From Drechmeria coniospora (taxonomy: Eukaryota; Ascomycota; Sordariomycetes; Hypocreales; Ophiocordycipitaceae): a stretch of DNA of 64,000 nt. Location of the stretch: contig NC_054391.1 of NCBI RefSeq assembly GCF_001625195.1, forward strand, positions 4,847,157 to 4,911,156, read 5' to 3'. Of this stretch, positions 1 through 11,721 are shown in pieces. A model generated the notes under the pieces. That model was not told where the DNA came from. It did no database searches and saw only the letters and a program-made list of their open reading frames with translations. How positions within the stretch are numbered: position 1 is the first letter of the stretch; each line of letters starts with the position of its first letter. The translations under genes were made by a program, and so were the position numbers.

Positions 1-579
1 ACAAAGAAGAGAAGGGAAGGTGATTATGACAAACACAGGACGAGTGAGTGATGGAAAGTGACGGCGGGCAAGTCACCGTGGCGGAAGAGGGTTTGGTAAA
101 GTAAACCTCCCGCGAAGTTTCGATGGGCCGCCAAGCATTTGGCTGCTCATCACGGCCGAGTTAAATGAGGCAGTGCAAACAAAGGCCTTTGGCCTAGTTG
201 GCGGAGCGCTGCAGCCGCGGCTCGTGGTTGGCCGATGGGCACCGGCCGGGGGGCAATGGTGGGACCATGGACGCCACTGAACGACGCACAGCAAGTCCTG
301 GTACCGAACTTGTACACAAGCGTGTAATTACTCGTGCGGAGCACAGCGTCCTCTAGAGCTATGACCAGCTCTAGTACCTAGTACTAACTCGATAAATTGC
401 GAGAAGCGACGTGTTTTGTGGTACCCGCTCCTTGTACCCACGGGCAGTACTCTGTACCGACCGAGGTAGGAGCCCAGCAACCGAGGACGAGGTAGCGGAT
501 ACCGGCAACAACAAACACTCCGAGGTCGAAGTACCTGCACCTACCAGCACGAGTAAATGTACTTGCATGTTGGTAGACG

Positions 580-667
580 CTGTAGGTGAACTGCAGGTGT
601 ACTGCAGGTGTACTGTAGGTGTACTGTAGGTGTACTGTAGGTGTACTGTAGGTGTACTGTAAGTACG
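580..667. repeat. 11-bp minisatellite, about seven to eight units
   Basis: The 11-base unit CTGTAGGTGTA (variants CTGCAGGTGTA and CTGTAGGTGAA) repeats head to tail from 580 to 656, with a diverged last unit to about 667. The unit contains GTAC across each junction, so it appears to be a local amplification of the same GTAC-type sequence that fills the intergenic DNA of this window. Confidence 0.85.
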
Positions 668-2399
668 CCGTACGCCGTACCAGCATGCTAGCGACCGAGG
701 TAGCAGGCCCTCGTGCCTTGCGCTGTTGCCATCGGATACTACGTGGGAAGATGCAACGGCATGCTGGCATCCTTGCAGCAATTCGACATTTTCGTGATAT
801 GCATGTACTACATGTACAGCACAATCATGTACATGTGTGATGTAACCGCAAATCTTCCCAACCAAGCTACTAGGTAACTACTAAGTATGGTAAGTACCTA
901 GTAGGTATTCGGCATCGGCATGAGCACATGTACTGTATTACTTTGTTACATGATGCAGTGTTTCTTGGTACAGTACGTTTTCATACCACTCGCATCCGAA
1001 TATTTGTGCTGTCTCGGGTGCTCTGTGCCGTCGCCGATCATCACCAGCACCACTAAATACTAGGCACCTAGTAGGTGCTTGTGCGCTACAAACACACTGG
1101 GTGCTAGGGCATGTACTTGGGTGTAAGTAAGTAGAGCACCGAGGTGCCGCCAATGCAGCACACATGTAATACTCCCTACTACTACCAAGGTGCTGCAAAT
1201 AAGGTACTAGTAACAAGTGCCTTCCTAAGTACACAACTACAGCAGCGCCTACCGTACGCTTCATACAAGCATGCACTCACGTAGGAGAGAAGCCAAATGG
1301 GCGTCCGCTTGCATTGCATTTCGCAAAGCAACCATAAATCGAAAATGCCATGTTCCACTTTGCCGATTGCCTTCGATGGCAGCGTCAGCTGCTTTGCTCC
1401 CGCTGCCTGGCGCCGGCGGCCTCTGGTGGCGGAGGTGAGCAGAGGGCACCACGCGCACCGCAGAGGAGGCGGAGTCGCTGAAAACGAACGTATGTCCCGC
1501 ATCAGCCCCCATCCCCGTGTGAGCGCAGGTGCCCGCGTTGCTTGTGCAGCTACGGTTGTTGTTTCGTTGCATCCGTATTCGACACACTTGCACGTGCATG
1601 TGATGCACCGTCAACGAACATTGGATCGGTGCGCATGGGGCTGCATTCGCCACAGCCAGCCTCCCGGATAACGGCGCAACCAGGTGCTCGCACGGCACAG
1701 GTACAAGTCCAGCACTCTGCGCGCTGTAACATGTACCACCATTTCACCTGTGCACGCACGTGTTGCGGCACGGCGTCGACGTGCGAGAACCTCGCCACAG
1801 CACGCATGGTATCATGCGTGACCCGTAGCATTTTTAAGGTACTCCGTACTCCGTACTTACGCACGTATAGAGTGGGAAAACTATAACAGCACGAGTCATA
1901 CGGAGTACATGGCGCAAGCAACTCATTCGCAGTTTCCATTCAGCTTTCTTGTCACCCCCCGACAGTTTAAGTTGGTTAATAATACTCTGCATTACGTTGG
2001 GGGACGAAGCTCACTCACCATGGCCGTGCGCAAGGTGGGAGCTTGTTCCTCGATTTAGGTGCACGTCGTGAGTACAGTATATGTTTGTGCTCCTGTGCAA
2101 GGTCCAACCAAAATTCGACAAGGAATCATTCGATGAATAATGCACCCGTCCTTTTTCACATATTTCACCAGGAAGATACGGAGTAGTTGGTAGGTAATAC
2201 GAGGGCTTTGCTCACCTCGTGCCATGGATCGGTGCAAGACTGTCATAATGACAGTACATGTACGGAGTACTTGCAGTATTGTAAGCGCTGGTACTTGCAC
2301 ATCTGTGCTGTACTGGCTCGTCGTAGTGCAGTACTAACTGGAGTACGGAGTACTCCGCGCTGTAAGTATTATTACTGGATGTACTTACTCTGTACGGAG

Positions 2400-2700
2400 A
2401 GTACGTACTGTATTACTGGTTGTACTGTACTGTATTACTTACTGGTTGTACTGCACTGTACTTGCTGGTTGTACTGTACTGTACTTACTGGTTGTACTGT
2501 ATTCCGTATTGCTGGTTGTATTGTATTCCTGGCTGTATTGTATTACTGGTTGTATTGTATTCCTGGCTGTATTATATTACTGGTTGTATTGTATTCCTGG
2601 CTGTACTGTATTCCTGGTTGTACTGTATTCCTGGCTGTACTGTATTCCTGGTTGTGCGGACTACTAACCTAGTACTGTATTCCTAGTTGTACTGTAAGTG
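2400..2700. repeat. 17-bp GGTTGTACTGTATTCCT minisatellite
   Basis: From about 2400 the sequence is built from variants of the word GGTTGTACTGTA followed by TTACT or TTCCT. In the second half (about 2515-2665) a 17-base unit GGTTGTACTGTATTCCT alternates with a GGCTG form. All three plus-strand frames stay open across it, which produces spurious low-complexity reading frames of up to 161 codons. Confidence 0.85.
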
Positions 2701-3943
2701 TTGTCGGTCGTACTCCGTACTGTTTTACTGGTTGTACTGTACGGAGTGCTTATACTGTACGCTAGTTGTACGGAGTATTACGCAGTGTTTCGTGATCCGG
2801 TACGTGGCTGATTTAAAGACGGACGCCTCTTTCGTGGCGTCGTCGAAGATCGAGATTCCAGAACTAAACAATGCTGGGATCCACTAGTTACTCTGATAGG
2901 GCAATTTATTCGCCGATCGAAAAATAATAGCAGGTACGGAGTACCATTTCGTCACATACTTGCAGTACTTGCAAGTAGCTGTGCTCGTTTGTTTGTTTAT
3001 TTACCACCCCTCAACAAAGCATCCCGGCGAACAACTTGTTGTCTTACAATGTGACGACTCTTCTGAATACCGTACAGAAGAGAACTTTCAGGTCAGTAAA
3101 ATGATACCCCTGGGTATTTTAGTTCAATTATACAATACTGCATGGCTCTCAGTACTCCAACGAGCACCTGGTCGTTGCCTGGTCCGACTCCAGGACCTCT
3201 CCCCCAGATCTGGACCGCACATCGATCCGCCAGTGAGGAATGACGGCCCAGCGCATCTGCTTCCGCCATTATACATGTAAACCAGTGGTGGCGAGGGACT
3301 GGGAGGCAGCTGTTGCTCATATTTCCCCGTCAGACAATAATGCCGTGCGGATAGGCAGAGCCTACACCAATAGCGGCTGTACAGTACTGCAAGCAAAGGC
3401 TTGAGTGGCTAGCATGAGAAACCTACTGACGGTAATAATATCGTGACTGGCTAGCACCCCTAGTAGTTCGCGGTCAGACGTTCGTTGGGGCCGTCTGGCA
3501 CTCCCCATGGATACACAGGTGTCATGCTGGTAGTCCACGTAGTACAAGAATCGCATCATCTGTTATCCCTCTTCCCTTCTCTGTGTTGCGCCATGCTGAA
3601 GCAACAAAGTTGAATTATTGTACCGTCGTCCCTCGTCCCTTGACCAAGGGGGGTTCCTTTCCGAGTCTCGCGATGCAGGTCCAATGTCCCTCGGATATCC
3701 TGAGCTGCAGGGTAGCCTGGGTCGGGCAAGCAGGAGTGTCATCTGTCCAGATCAGATCGTACATGTATTACTTTCAAGCACTCGCACAAGGAACGCATGA
3801 GCAACAGTCAAGCAACGTACTGTACATGGGAACTGGCGAGGAAGTCCGGCATTCTAATTCTTATCTAGTGTCTACATGCATTCCAGATGTACCGGGGTAG
3901 GCCCAAGGCGATGCATTTTATTCCTCGTAGTAGTCAATCCCCT

Positions 3944-6512
3944 CTACCGCCTGCCCAGATCGATATCCCTTACCAGGACCATGTCGCCGTCTTCCTCATT
4001 GGCCTCCACCTCGAGGTGGAAAAACGGAACGACGGCCTTCCTTACGACTCCTCTCCAGAACCCACCCACGATCCCCGTCAGGTCGCTTCCCGTCTGCTTG
4101 AAATCGGGAAACGCATTCACCTCGAGCAACCAGACGGACCCGTCGGCGTCGACCATGTAGTCTAGCCCAAAGACCTCGAACGCGTTCGGCAGAGGCTGAA
4201 AATGAACCGGCATCGCCCGCGCCGCAGCTTCAAACGCCTCACCCGTTACTGTGCAAATCTGCGAGAAAATGCGCTCCAGCGTTGATGCCGAGAGGGGCAG
4301 AGACCAGAAGCGCTGAACGGCGTTGGTGCTCGCCGCACCCTTGCCGTCGGCAGATGACGATTGCTGTTGAAGGCATGTGTTCGTGAGGAAGGAGTCCACA
4401 TCGGTCGGGGAGTGTTCCCAAGGGGGCAGGTATGGTTTGGCGGCGAAGAGGGCAAGCATGTGCTTGTAGACGTGGACCGTCAGACTGCCTTGAGAGAGGA
4501 CGTAGGTCCGGATGTGAAACTTGCGACGCTCGGAGCCGAGCAGCAGTGGCGGGTGAATGTACGGCTGGGCGACGAAGTGACGAAGATGCGACGTCGTGAT
4601 GTGGTCCCCTCGCTCGTCCCCGGCAGCTCTTGCTTGCTCGACGCCGACGTCCTCCTCGTCGTCGTCATCCGGGTTGTCCTCTTCCCATTCGTCAAAGATA
4701 TCCTGCAGCTCCTCCATCGTGCTGAACAGCCTGATTCCCTGCCCGCGGTCGCTCATGCCCGGCTTCAGAATCCACCACGCGCGCTCGTTCCTTTCCATCG
4801 CACCATTCCGGTCGAGGCTCTCCCTCAGGTCAAACGCCTCCACGAGAGCATCGTCCAGGAACTCGGCGTAGTCAACCTCAAAGGCTTCGCTGCGCTTGAC
4901 GTGTCGCTTCAGCGGCGAGTTCGGGTTCTTTGCGACCCAGTGGTCGACCGTGGTGGATAGGTAGTGTTTCCGGATGAGAGCCTTGCGGATGACATAGCTG
5001 TTGACGAGGCAGGATCCCGGGTGTGACGACGCGAATTCAAAGTCGATCGATTCGTAAGCCGTAATCTGCACGACGCGGGAATCCGGCGTCGAGAGCGTGC
5101 CGCCCAAGGACAAGGCGCTTGCCGAGGGCGGCATTTCGGTATCGAGGTCCAGTTCCGCCTCCGGAATGAAGGCCTTTACGGCGGCAACGATGAGCGGTTG
5201 GACGTAGGGGTCATCGTAGGCGACAACAGCTCGTATGGGTGCCTTCGACTTGCCGCTCTGCCTAGTTCGCAGCGGCATCCCCTGCGTCGTCGGTGCACCG
5301 GACAGTGGGCGGATTGGACTGCGACACGGGCGGTAAGAATGAGGATGCGCTTTATTGAAGGAGAGAATGCTGATGAGGCATATTGTACAGGCAATCCAAC
5401 TTGCTGACGCAAAGTCGCACGCACTTCTCCAACATCCCTGCCTCCAAAGCAAGTCGCGGGGTACTCACAGCTCGAGCTCTTTCCTGCTGAGTGCGCCGTT
5501 GCCGAGAGCAAAGTTGGCCTTCAAGGGCGTGACGCTGCGGGGCAATGTCAGTCGGCATCACCGAGTCGGTAGACGAGGGGAGGTGGTCAGGGGCTGGGCC
5601 GTACCTCGTGTTGCCTTCTCGTACCGTTCGCCCGTCGTTGCCGGGCTCAGACTCGTCCACGCTCTTGAACACGTCCGTCAGTCTGGGCGCCCACTTGAAA
5701 TGCTTGTGAGCATGCCCCCTTCGCGTCTGGGGAGCACCGGCTCTCTGACCATCGGGATCTGCTTCACCGCCGGGACCCTCGCGGATCATGGCTTCTTCCT
5801 CGGTCGCATCCCCGGCGTCCCCGTCGATTTCCTGGAAGCAGCTGCCATCACGCCAGTAATTCTGCAACACGTCCGTCCACAGCGTCTTGTGCCCCTCGAC
5901 GCCCTCTACCAGCGGAACGTTGACGCTGTACAGGTCTGCGCTGTCGTCGGATGGCCACTGTTTGTAGAGGGCCTCGATGACCCGGACGCTATGACGGCAG
6001 GCGGCATCGATGATGTGCGGGTCGTGGTTGCGCGAGAAGAAGGCGAAACTCAGAGCGATAGACTTTCTTTTGCAGACGGCGCCTTCGAGCGCGCCACCCA
6101 GGGTCCCAGAGCTCAAGGCGAACACGGACGTCGTGTTCCTGCCATAGTTGGGACCGCTGACGACCAAGTCGATGGGGCCCTTGTCCTGAAAGAAGTGGTG
6201 CAGGCCGATCTGAACGCACGAAGCGGGCGTGCCATCGATCAGTATCCATTCATCGACATCATTCGTCGGCCAAGGGCGGTGATGCGTCGTGCCCTCGACA
6301 TCCTGGCCGTGGATGTTGGCACTCGGCCGATAATACGACGGCTTCAACGTCTGGCCAATCATGTGCGCCTTGCCGATCCAGGAGCGCTGCGTGTGCGGCA
6401 GACAGACAGAGACGGTATGCCCTGCCTTCTGGAGGTGATCCACCAAGGCATGGACGTAGGGCGAGGAGTCGGGCGATGGAGGGCCATCGTCGTTGGTGAC
6501 GAGGATGTGCAT
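3944..6512 (-). CDS. PBY1: SurE-TTL two-domain protein, Pby1-like (P-body decapping partner)
   Basis: The model has three exons: 6512-5605, 5534-5469 and 5318-3944 (782 aa). Donors are GTACGG and GTGAGT, and both acceptors are GCAG. The joins stay in frame. Residues 1 to about 280 form a SurE phosphatase-like domain that starts with the metal-binding NDDG motif (7-10) and has a later SGPNYGRNT motif. Residues of about 345-775 form a tubulin-tyrosine-ligase-type ATP-grasp domain, with KPGMSDRGQG near 510 and EVNAFPD near 725. This order is that of yeast Pby1 (753 aa), a P-body protein whose ATP-grasp half binds the Dcp1-Dcp2 decapping enzyme. That role is inferred here. The substrate of the SurE domain is unknown. 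A long open frame antisense to exon 1 is a shadow. The start is the first Met of the SurE fold. Confidence 0.9.
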
Positions 6513-7254
6513 CGGGTGCAGCCGCGGGGGATGGACGCCAGACTTGGGGACGAGTCGGTGAGTCGTGGGATCAAGTCATCAGCCAAGAAGATTGTCGGCA
6601 AGAACAAAATCCGATGAGGAAAGCTACGCGATTGAATGATGGATGGTGTTACCACGATCGAGACCCGTCATGCCAGGATGAAGGCGGAAGTGAACATGAA
6701 TCCTGTAGGCGTCGTCCCTGGGGACGGAGGGGCAACGTGGGGCGTCGTTAGGCGAGGAGGCCAGCCGGTGCCGACTCTGGTTGGCGGGCACTCGAATGCT
6801 CGAGCGACTCCATCCATATCGCGGCACGCTTGTGACAGTTAACTGCACGTCGAACTTGAACGAACTTGCACGAGGCATCATAGACTAGGGTGTGTCGATT
6901 CGTTCATTTGTCAGGCCATCCATCCATTCGTCCATCCATGAAAGCACTCTGGTTCTCGCTCAATCGTTTCTATCAAATAACATAATCCGTCCGCTAACGC
7001 CTTGATCGAAATCACCTCAATCCATGCCATCCTGGCTGGCACTAGTAGACGACGAAGAAAAATAAAATTCACATCCTGAAGTGCAGAGTCGGCTGGTATG
7101 GCAACCGTCAAGACAGGCCATGGCCTTCTTTACCGGACTGCACCCGCACCATGACCGAGACGATTAAAATAGTGAATGAGCATGTACTGTACCACCCTCA
7201 CACCAAAGCCGACGTGGCGGAAACAATATTTGGCTTCAAGTCACAAGCAAACTT
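6513..7254. other. Intergenic, upstream of PBY1
   Basis: About 740 bases lie between the PBY1 start and the 3' end of the next minus-strand gene. They should hold the PBY1 promoter and the neighbour's 3' untranslated region. A CATCCATTCGTCCATCCAT simple repeat sits near 6917. No coding region is supported. Confidence 0.6.
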
Positions 7255-8614
7255 CTACGCACGGGTCCGCTTCGGGGCGGCTGCGGCGAGACCGTCGCCG
7301 GGTCGCTTGGGTGTTGACGAGGTCTTGTGCTCCCCCTTGGTTCGCGGCCAAGCGTCGAATGGGCTTCGCCGCTCGGACGCCTTCATCGGAGTCCCGGCGT
7401 TGGCCAGCTTGTTGGTCGAGCGCGTTGTCCGCCTAGTGTCTGGCGGGGAGACTGGAGCATATCGAGGTGCCTCCGGAGTCTTGGCAGGTGTTGAATCCGT
7501 CTTCTTGGGTGTCTGAGGGTTGGCAGCTGCTGCATCCGACATGTAGTCGTCCTCGACGTCCGTCACCGCCTCCTCATCGTCGTTGGTTTCGTCCGGCTTC
7601 CTTGCCGGGAACAACAGCCGAGGCCTAACGGACGAGCGAGTGAGGGGTCGGGTGAGTTCAGGTTCGACACCAATTCGAGAAGTGTCCAGCTCTCCCTCCG
7701 CCTGAGCCTCCTCGCACTCGGAGAACTTGCGGAAGAATTTCTTGCCACGACTAGAAACCGAATTAGGACATGCTCCGAAGCGGCAAACGATACCATGGGA
7801 CCTGGGGAACATACAATACGTAAATCATTCCGTCCTCGCGGCGGGAGGCCTTGTCCACCGACTGAGCTCCTTCGCCTGGAATGACGACCATCCTGCGCTT
7901 GCCCTTTCGTTTGACCGGCTCGGCATCGGCTGCAACGTTGAAGAAAGGGTTTTCTTCGCTCTTATCCTTCTCCGGGATGCGGTCCTGAGAGTCTGTGAAA
8001 ATCTCGATCGGGTTGCCGACGACGCCGGATGTGAAACACTCTCCGGTGGCTGCCGCGTCCATCTGGGCACGACGTCGTCGGGGAGCAGGGACGATGGCCT
8101 CTTCGTCGGATGTAAAGAGATTGCGGGCAAAGGACTGAATCGTCGCCGCCGTCTTCTCATTCGGCCGCTTTTGCGGAGTTTTGGATGGAGTGGGCAGCAT
8201 GCCGGTGGCACGAGAGATGGAAGCCGTTGGGGCCGCCTGTGCAGCTTTGGCGCTATCCAGTCCGAGGGCAGCTGCAGCGTTGGCTGTTCCTTCGGCGGTC
8301 AGGGAGCCCGAAATCGTTCGTGATGGGTCGATCGCAGGCTGCGACTTCTTCCGCGGCGACAGAGCTGGTGAGATTGTGGCCACGTTGCTTCGGCCGATGG
8401 GTCTCTTTGCCGTGCCTGGGGATGCTGGTTGACGGCGGTGTCGAGGTGGAGATGGTGAGGGAGTGCGGTTGGAGGCGCGCTGAGATGAGATCCTCGCCGA
8501 CTTGCGAGGTGCGTAAGGCTCCCAGCTGTCATGAAATCCGTAGCGAGGAGCGGGGGGCGTCTGTACGCGCGCCGAGCGCGGCGGCGTTCCGGAGCCAACG
8601 GCGTCGGAGCTCAT
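7255..8614 (-). CDS. Conserved-looking basic nuclear protein, function unknown
   Basis: Two exons, 8614-7815 and 7750-7255, give 431 aa. The 64-nt intron has donor GTATGT, a CTAAT branch site and acceptor CTAG. The join reads MIYVFRGKKFFRKF, a plausible conserved core. I chose the ATG at 8614 (MSSDAVGSG) over an in-frame ATG 33 codons upstream because the extra stretch looks like untranslated sequence. The protein is rich in Ser, Pro, Arg and Thr and predicted to be mostly disordered. It has an N-terminal SWEPYAPRKSAR motif, an ENPFF motif, SP/TP sites typical of CDK targets, and basic clusters (KRKGKRR and C-terminal PKRTR) that could be nuclear localisation signals. I do not recognise the family. 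A cell-cycle or chromatin role is only a guess from the composition. It is divergent from DUO1, with a 944-bp gap. Confidence 0.75.
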
Positions 8615-9558
8615 TTTCAAGAGCAAGCCGCAGCGTGCCGAGTGAAGGACGTGTTGTAAAAGAGGAGCTGCGCGACGAAAGGGTGCTGATCTCCTGGGTT
8701 TGTCGAACGGCACGAAACGGGTGCTCGAGATTTACCAATCTTAACTAATGGGTATTGTCGTTGCGCCGGTGAAAAGGAAGCAACCTGGGAGTGAACGATA
8801 ATTGAATAGTGGAGCAAAAGGAGCAGGAGATCTGGGGAGCGTCTTGTGACGATGAACAAGCTGTTTGTCCAGAAGGGCTTTCGTATGCTTATTGTTCAAA
8901 ATAATGCGATGCTGGGAGGAGGAGTGGTACTGGTTCATTGTCGTAGACCGCACTTGGGTGAGGAGGCTGGGGTCACTCGAAAGGAATTCTGACCCGCTAC
9001 TCCAGCCCCCGTTGAACAGAGCAGGCCACCCTTTGGTATCCACATTTACGTTGACAAACCAAACGGCTACGCGTCAACGCGTCGGTTTCGCGCCCTGACC
9101 AATCATTTGCCCGCATTCTGCTACTGGCATACCCCGCCCCTCAATCCAATCTAATACCTAACAGTAATTGTACTGTACTTACGGAGTACGGAGCACCTGT
9201 GCTCCGTAAGTGCTCCGTACTTGTATCGCAAATAGGGATGTTGGTTGGTACTTTGGGTGCATATGAAAGGTGCCCAGCTGAACCAACAGGTACCCACTCG
9301 CCTATCACAGTGCTGTAAGTAGATGTACTCCGTAGTACCCGTGACACTTCTCGGCACCTACCATTAGCGCGCGTCTCGCTAGTACTTTGTCCAGCGTTGC
9401 TTATCACGGTGAAGCCTTTGTTCCTTCGTCGATCTACTCCGTACGAATATTCATACTCTGAAAGAACGGCTTTACACCCCCCCCCTGCATTGCTCAAACA
9501 CTCCTAGCCTGGCAACAAGCCCGTTCGATAACTTGTTCCACAGCCATCCCGCCGTCAC
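8615..9558. other. Divergent promoter region between the basic protein gene and DUO1
   Basis: This 944-bp gap separates two diverging genes, so both promoters should lie in it. From 9165 to 9340 it contains several TACGGAGTAC-type words and a CTCCGTA-rich inverted arrangement (9180-9225). A run of C occurs at 9477-9484. Nothing coding is supported. Confidence 0.55.
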
Positions 9559-10312
9559 ATGGAGCACACAGTGACAGAGTCCGATGTTTGGGCATCGCCC
9601 AGCCAGGACGACCACCGTGATGCGCATCCGAAAACGCCCAAGACGCCCATGACGCCCAAGACTCCGGCGGCTCGGGATGGCCGTGTAGAGCCAGTGGATC
9701 GGGATGAAGCCCTGCGAATGGAGCTGGAAGGCGTTCGAACCATCAACAAGTCTATCGAAGGTGTCCTCGCGACCTTGGGCCGGACTGGCGGAAACATGGA
9801 GGTATGAATGAATCCGGAACAAAAGATCCGAGGTTCCGACTCTGACCGAATAATAGGTTGTATCCAAGACCGTTGCCAACACCTCAACGCTGCTCAATAC
9901 TTGGACGCGAATGCTATCGCAAACCGAACACAACCAACGACTTGTGCTCAACCCAAGCTGGCAAGGAGCAACAGAGGATGTCGTCGAGCAGGAGGCTGAA
10001 GCTTTGAGAAAGCATCGAGAGGCTGAGCGCAAGGCCGCAGAGGAGGAAGAGCGGCGAGAAGAAGTGCGCCGGCGGCGCGAGGAAGGAGAGGCTAGGCGGA
10101 GACTTGGCACATCGTCCTCGTCTCGTGTTTCCAAAGTCGCTTCGGGGGTTCGGGGAGCGGCCTCCGGCAGCCGTGTACGCTCAAGGGGAGTCGCAGCTTC
10201 AACCTATTCTTCGGCTTCCAGCGGTAGATTCGGAACGTCGAGCAGTCGTGGCACATCAGGCATCGGAAGAGGGGCTGGGTCGGCCAGGGGACGTTCTAGA
10301 GCGGCGAAATAA
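9559..10312 (+). CDS. DUO1: DASH complex subunit Duo1
   Basis: Exons 9559-9801 and 9857-10312 encode 232 aa. The 55-nt intron has donor GTATGA and acceptor AATAG. The join restores GGNMEVVSKTVANTSTLLNTW, which is the family signature together with the following WTRMLSQTEHNQRL and LNPSWQGAT. The N-terminus has four TPKTP-like CDK or Aurora-type phosphorylation sites. A highly charged helix (about 112-150, EAERKAAEEEERREEVRRRREE) is followed by a Ser/Arg/Gly-rich tail. Duo1 is part of the fungal DASH/Dam1 ring, which couples kinetochores to microtubules. The gene converges on the RNase H2B gene with only 83 bp between the stop codons. The start is the first Met in frame. Confidence 0.93.
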
Positions 10313-10395
10313 TCCCTCGTCGACATTTCTCCTCTCTGCGCATCTTATCACCCCCTTACAGAGATACCCAATCCTCGGACGAACTGCACGAGGTT

Positions 10396-11721
10396 TTATT
10401 TGGCTTTGAAAAACTCGCTTAGCTTCTTCATCCCGCTGGTGTTCACTTTTTTGAGGTCTCTGACTCCGCGACTTTCGTTGGCTTTGCGCTTCTTTTCCTC
10501 GTCCATCTTTCGCCTTTTCTCCAGTCGCGCTTCGATCTCTTCTTCGTCAATGCCCCGTTTACGAGAGAAGTCGGACATGGACCGAGTCGCAAACGCCTCC
10601 GCCCGTAGCTCGGAGACTTTGGCAATGTATTTGTCGAGGGGAGTAAAATCGATGGGGCTCAGGTCCGCAACTAGCTGCGCTCGAAGATGCTCGGCGATAG
10701 TCGGCGAAACGTAGTTGGAGCATATGAAATCGAATGCCACTCGTATTCTCTGGAGCTTCGTTATGTCCGAAGAAGCCTCCACCGTACTTGCCATGGTATT
10801 GGGAGTTAAAGATTCGGACTCTGCCAGTGACGTCGCCGCCGTGGATTGCTGGGAGGTAGATGATGAGGCGGCTGAGTCGGCTATCACAGCGGTAGACTTG
10901 CAGTCTACCGATTCGATGCTGGGAGTCGAGATTCCGGGTTCGCCCTCTGCACTAGAACCATGATTCTCTTTCACTGCAGGGACTTGTCGCTGCAAGATAA
11001 TTGGTGCCTGTAGCGGTGCTTTGACGAATTTTTCTTCCATGCTCGGAGGCAGATTGCCAGCAGCCATTGTGTTGGCCTTGTCGAGAAGGACAGCCAAGAG
11101 CTTCTTCTCATTCAGCCGGAACATGCTCTCGTCGCCAGCCTCGACAGTATCGCATATTTCTGCCATCCTGCGCTCGAAAAGGGACCGCGTCTTCTCCCAT
11201 CTCAGGATTTCCAACAAGTGGGACGATTCCTCGGGTAGCTTGTCGAAATGGTCCTCACTCGATAAATACAGGCGTTTCCTGTCTTCCGATCCTTCGAGAG
11301 GTTGTGAGTTCGCCATGGCGGCCAAAGCGACGAAGACGGGATCGAATGGCGTTGCAATGTGCATGTCGGGGACCATGATGACCCGAGCCTTGCGTTCCGA
11401 TGCACCATCTTTCGAATTCGATTCGATCGAGGATTCGTGCGTTTCTATCAGCCAACTCCGGGGGTTCGAGTTCGGGACCGTAGTTTTCCTGAATTCATAC
11501 ATGCCCGTTTCAGGACACACTAGATAGCGGGCTGGACGGCCATGCCTTGGATTCGGGAGGGACACTATGCGGGCGTTCGATGTGGCATTTTTTGGAAGAA
11601 TAAAGAGGTTCGGCAGAGAGTCGTTATTGTTGGAAGCGAGGACGTACTTGGACGAGGAGGCCGTCTTTGCAGTCTCTCCCGAGTCCTTCGCGTCCGTCTT
11701 AGTCGATCGTGTCCGGGGCAT
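10396..11721 (-). CDS. RNH202: Ribonuclease H2 subunit B (Rnh202) with C-terminal PIP box
   Basis: A single exon of 441 aa starts at the ATG at 11721 (MPRTRSTKT). A further in-frame ATG at 11829 would add 36 residues, but the shorter start matches the usual family beginning. The N-terminal part carries the Ydr279 triple-barrel signature (LFILPKNATSNARIVSLPNPRHGRPARYLV), followed by the winged-helix region (FDPVFVALAAM, DHFDKL, LRWEKTRSLFERRM). A Ser/Thr-rich linker (about 240-325) is next, then a helical C-terminal segment with a KRR-rich nuclear signal. The last residues, MKKLSEFF (431-438), fit a PCNA-interacting PIP box. RNase H2 removes ribonucleotides from DNA; subunit B is structural and tethers the enzyme to PCNA. 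The PIP assignment is by pattern. Confidence 0.92.
   Translation of the reverse strand: MPRTRSTKTDAKDSGETAKTASSSKYVLASNNNDSLPNLFILPKNATSNARIVSLPNPRHGRPARYLVCPETGMYEFRKTTVPNSNPRSWLIETHESSIESNSKDGASERKARVIMVPDMHIATPFDPVFVALAAMANSQPLEGSEDRKRLYLSSEDHFDKLPEESSHLLEILRWEKTRSLFERRMAEICDTVEAGDESMFRLNEKKLLAVLLDKANTMAAGNLPPSMEEKFVKAPLQAPIILQRQVPAVKENHGSSAEGEPGISTPSIESVDCKSTAVIADSAASSSTSQQSTAATSLAESESLTPNTMASTVEASSDITKLQRIRVAFDFICSNYVSPTIAEHLRAQLVADLSPIDFTPLDKYIAKVSELRAEAFATRSMSDFSRKRGIDEEEIEARLEKRRKMDEEKKRKANESRGVRDLKKVNTSGMKKLSEFFKAK

Larger units (their letters stand above)
1..3943. other. Gene-free GTAC-rich intergenic DNA
   Basis: No reading frame here has recognisable protein similarity or sensible codon use. 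The longest ones (for example 371-865 minus and 2187-2672 plus) are translations of short tandem repeats and are rich in Tyr, Cys, Leu and Thr. The stretch carries many GTAC tetramers, copies of the word TACGGAGTAC or its halves (for example near 2264, 2342, 2390 and 2938), and two minisatellites listed separately. I see no RNA gene or transposon signature. Confidence 0.7.

Noticed and set aside
371..865. 164-codon minus-strand frame rich in repeated YSTPTVHLQYT
   Set aside because: It is a translation of the 11-bp minisatellite at 580-667 and its flanks, with no other support.
5355..6617. 420-codon plus-strand frame antisense to PBY1
   Set aside because: It mirrors the SurE coding exon on the other strand and shows no recognisable motif, whereas the minus strand has NDDG and SGPNYG motifs.
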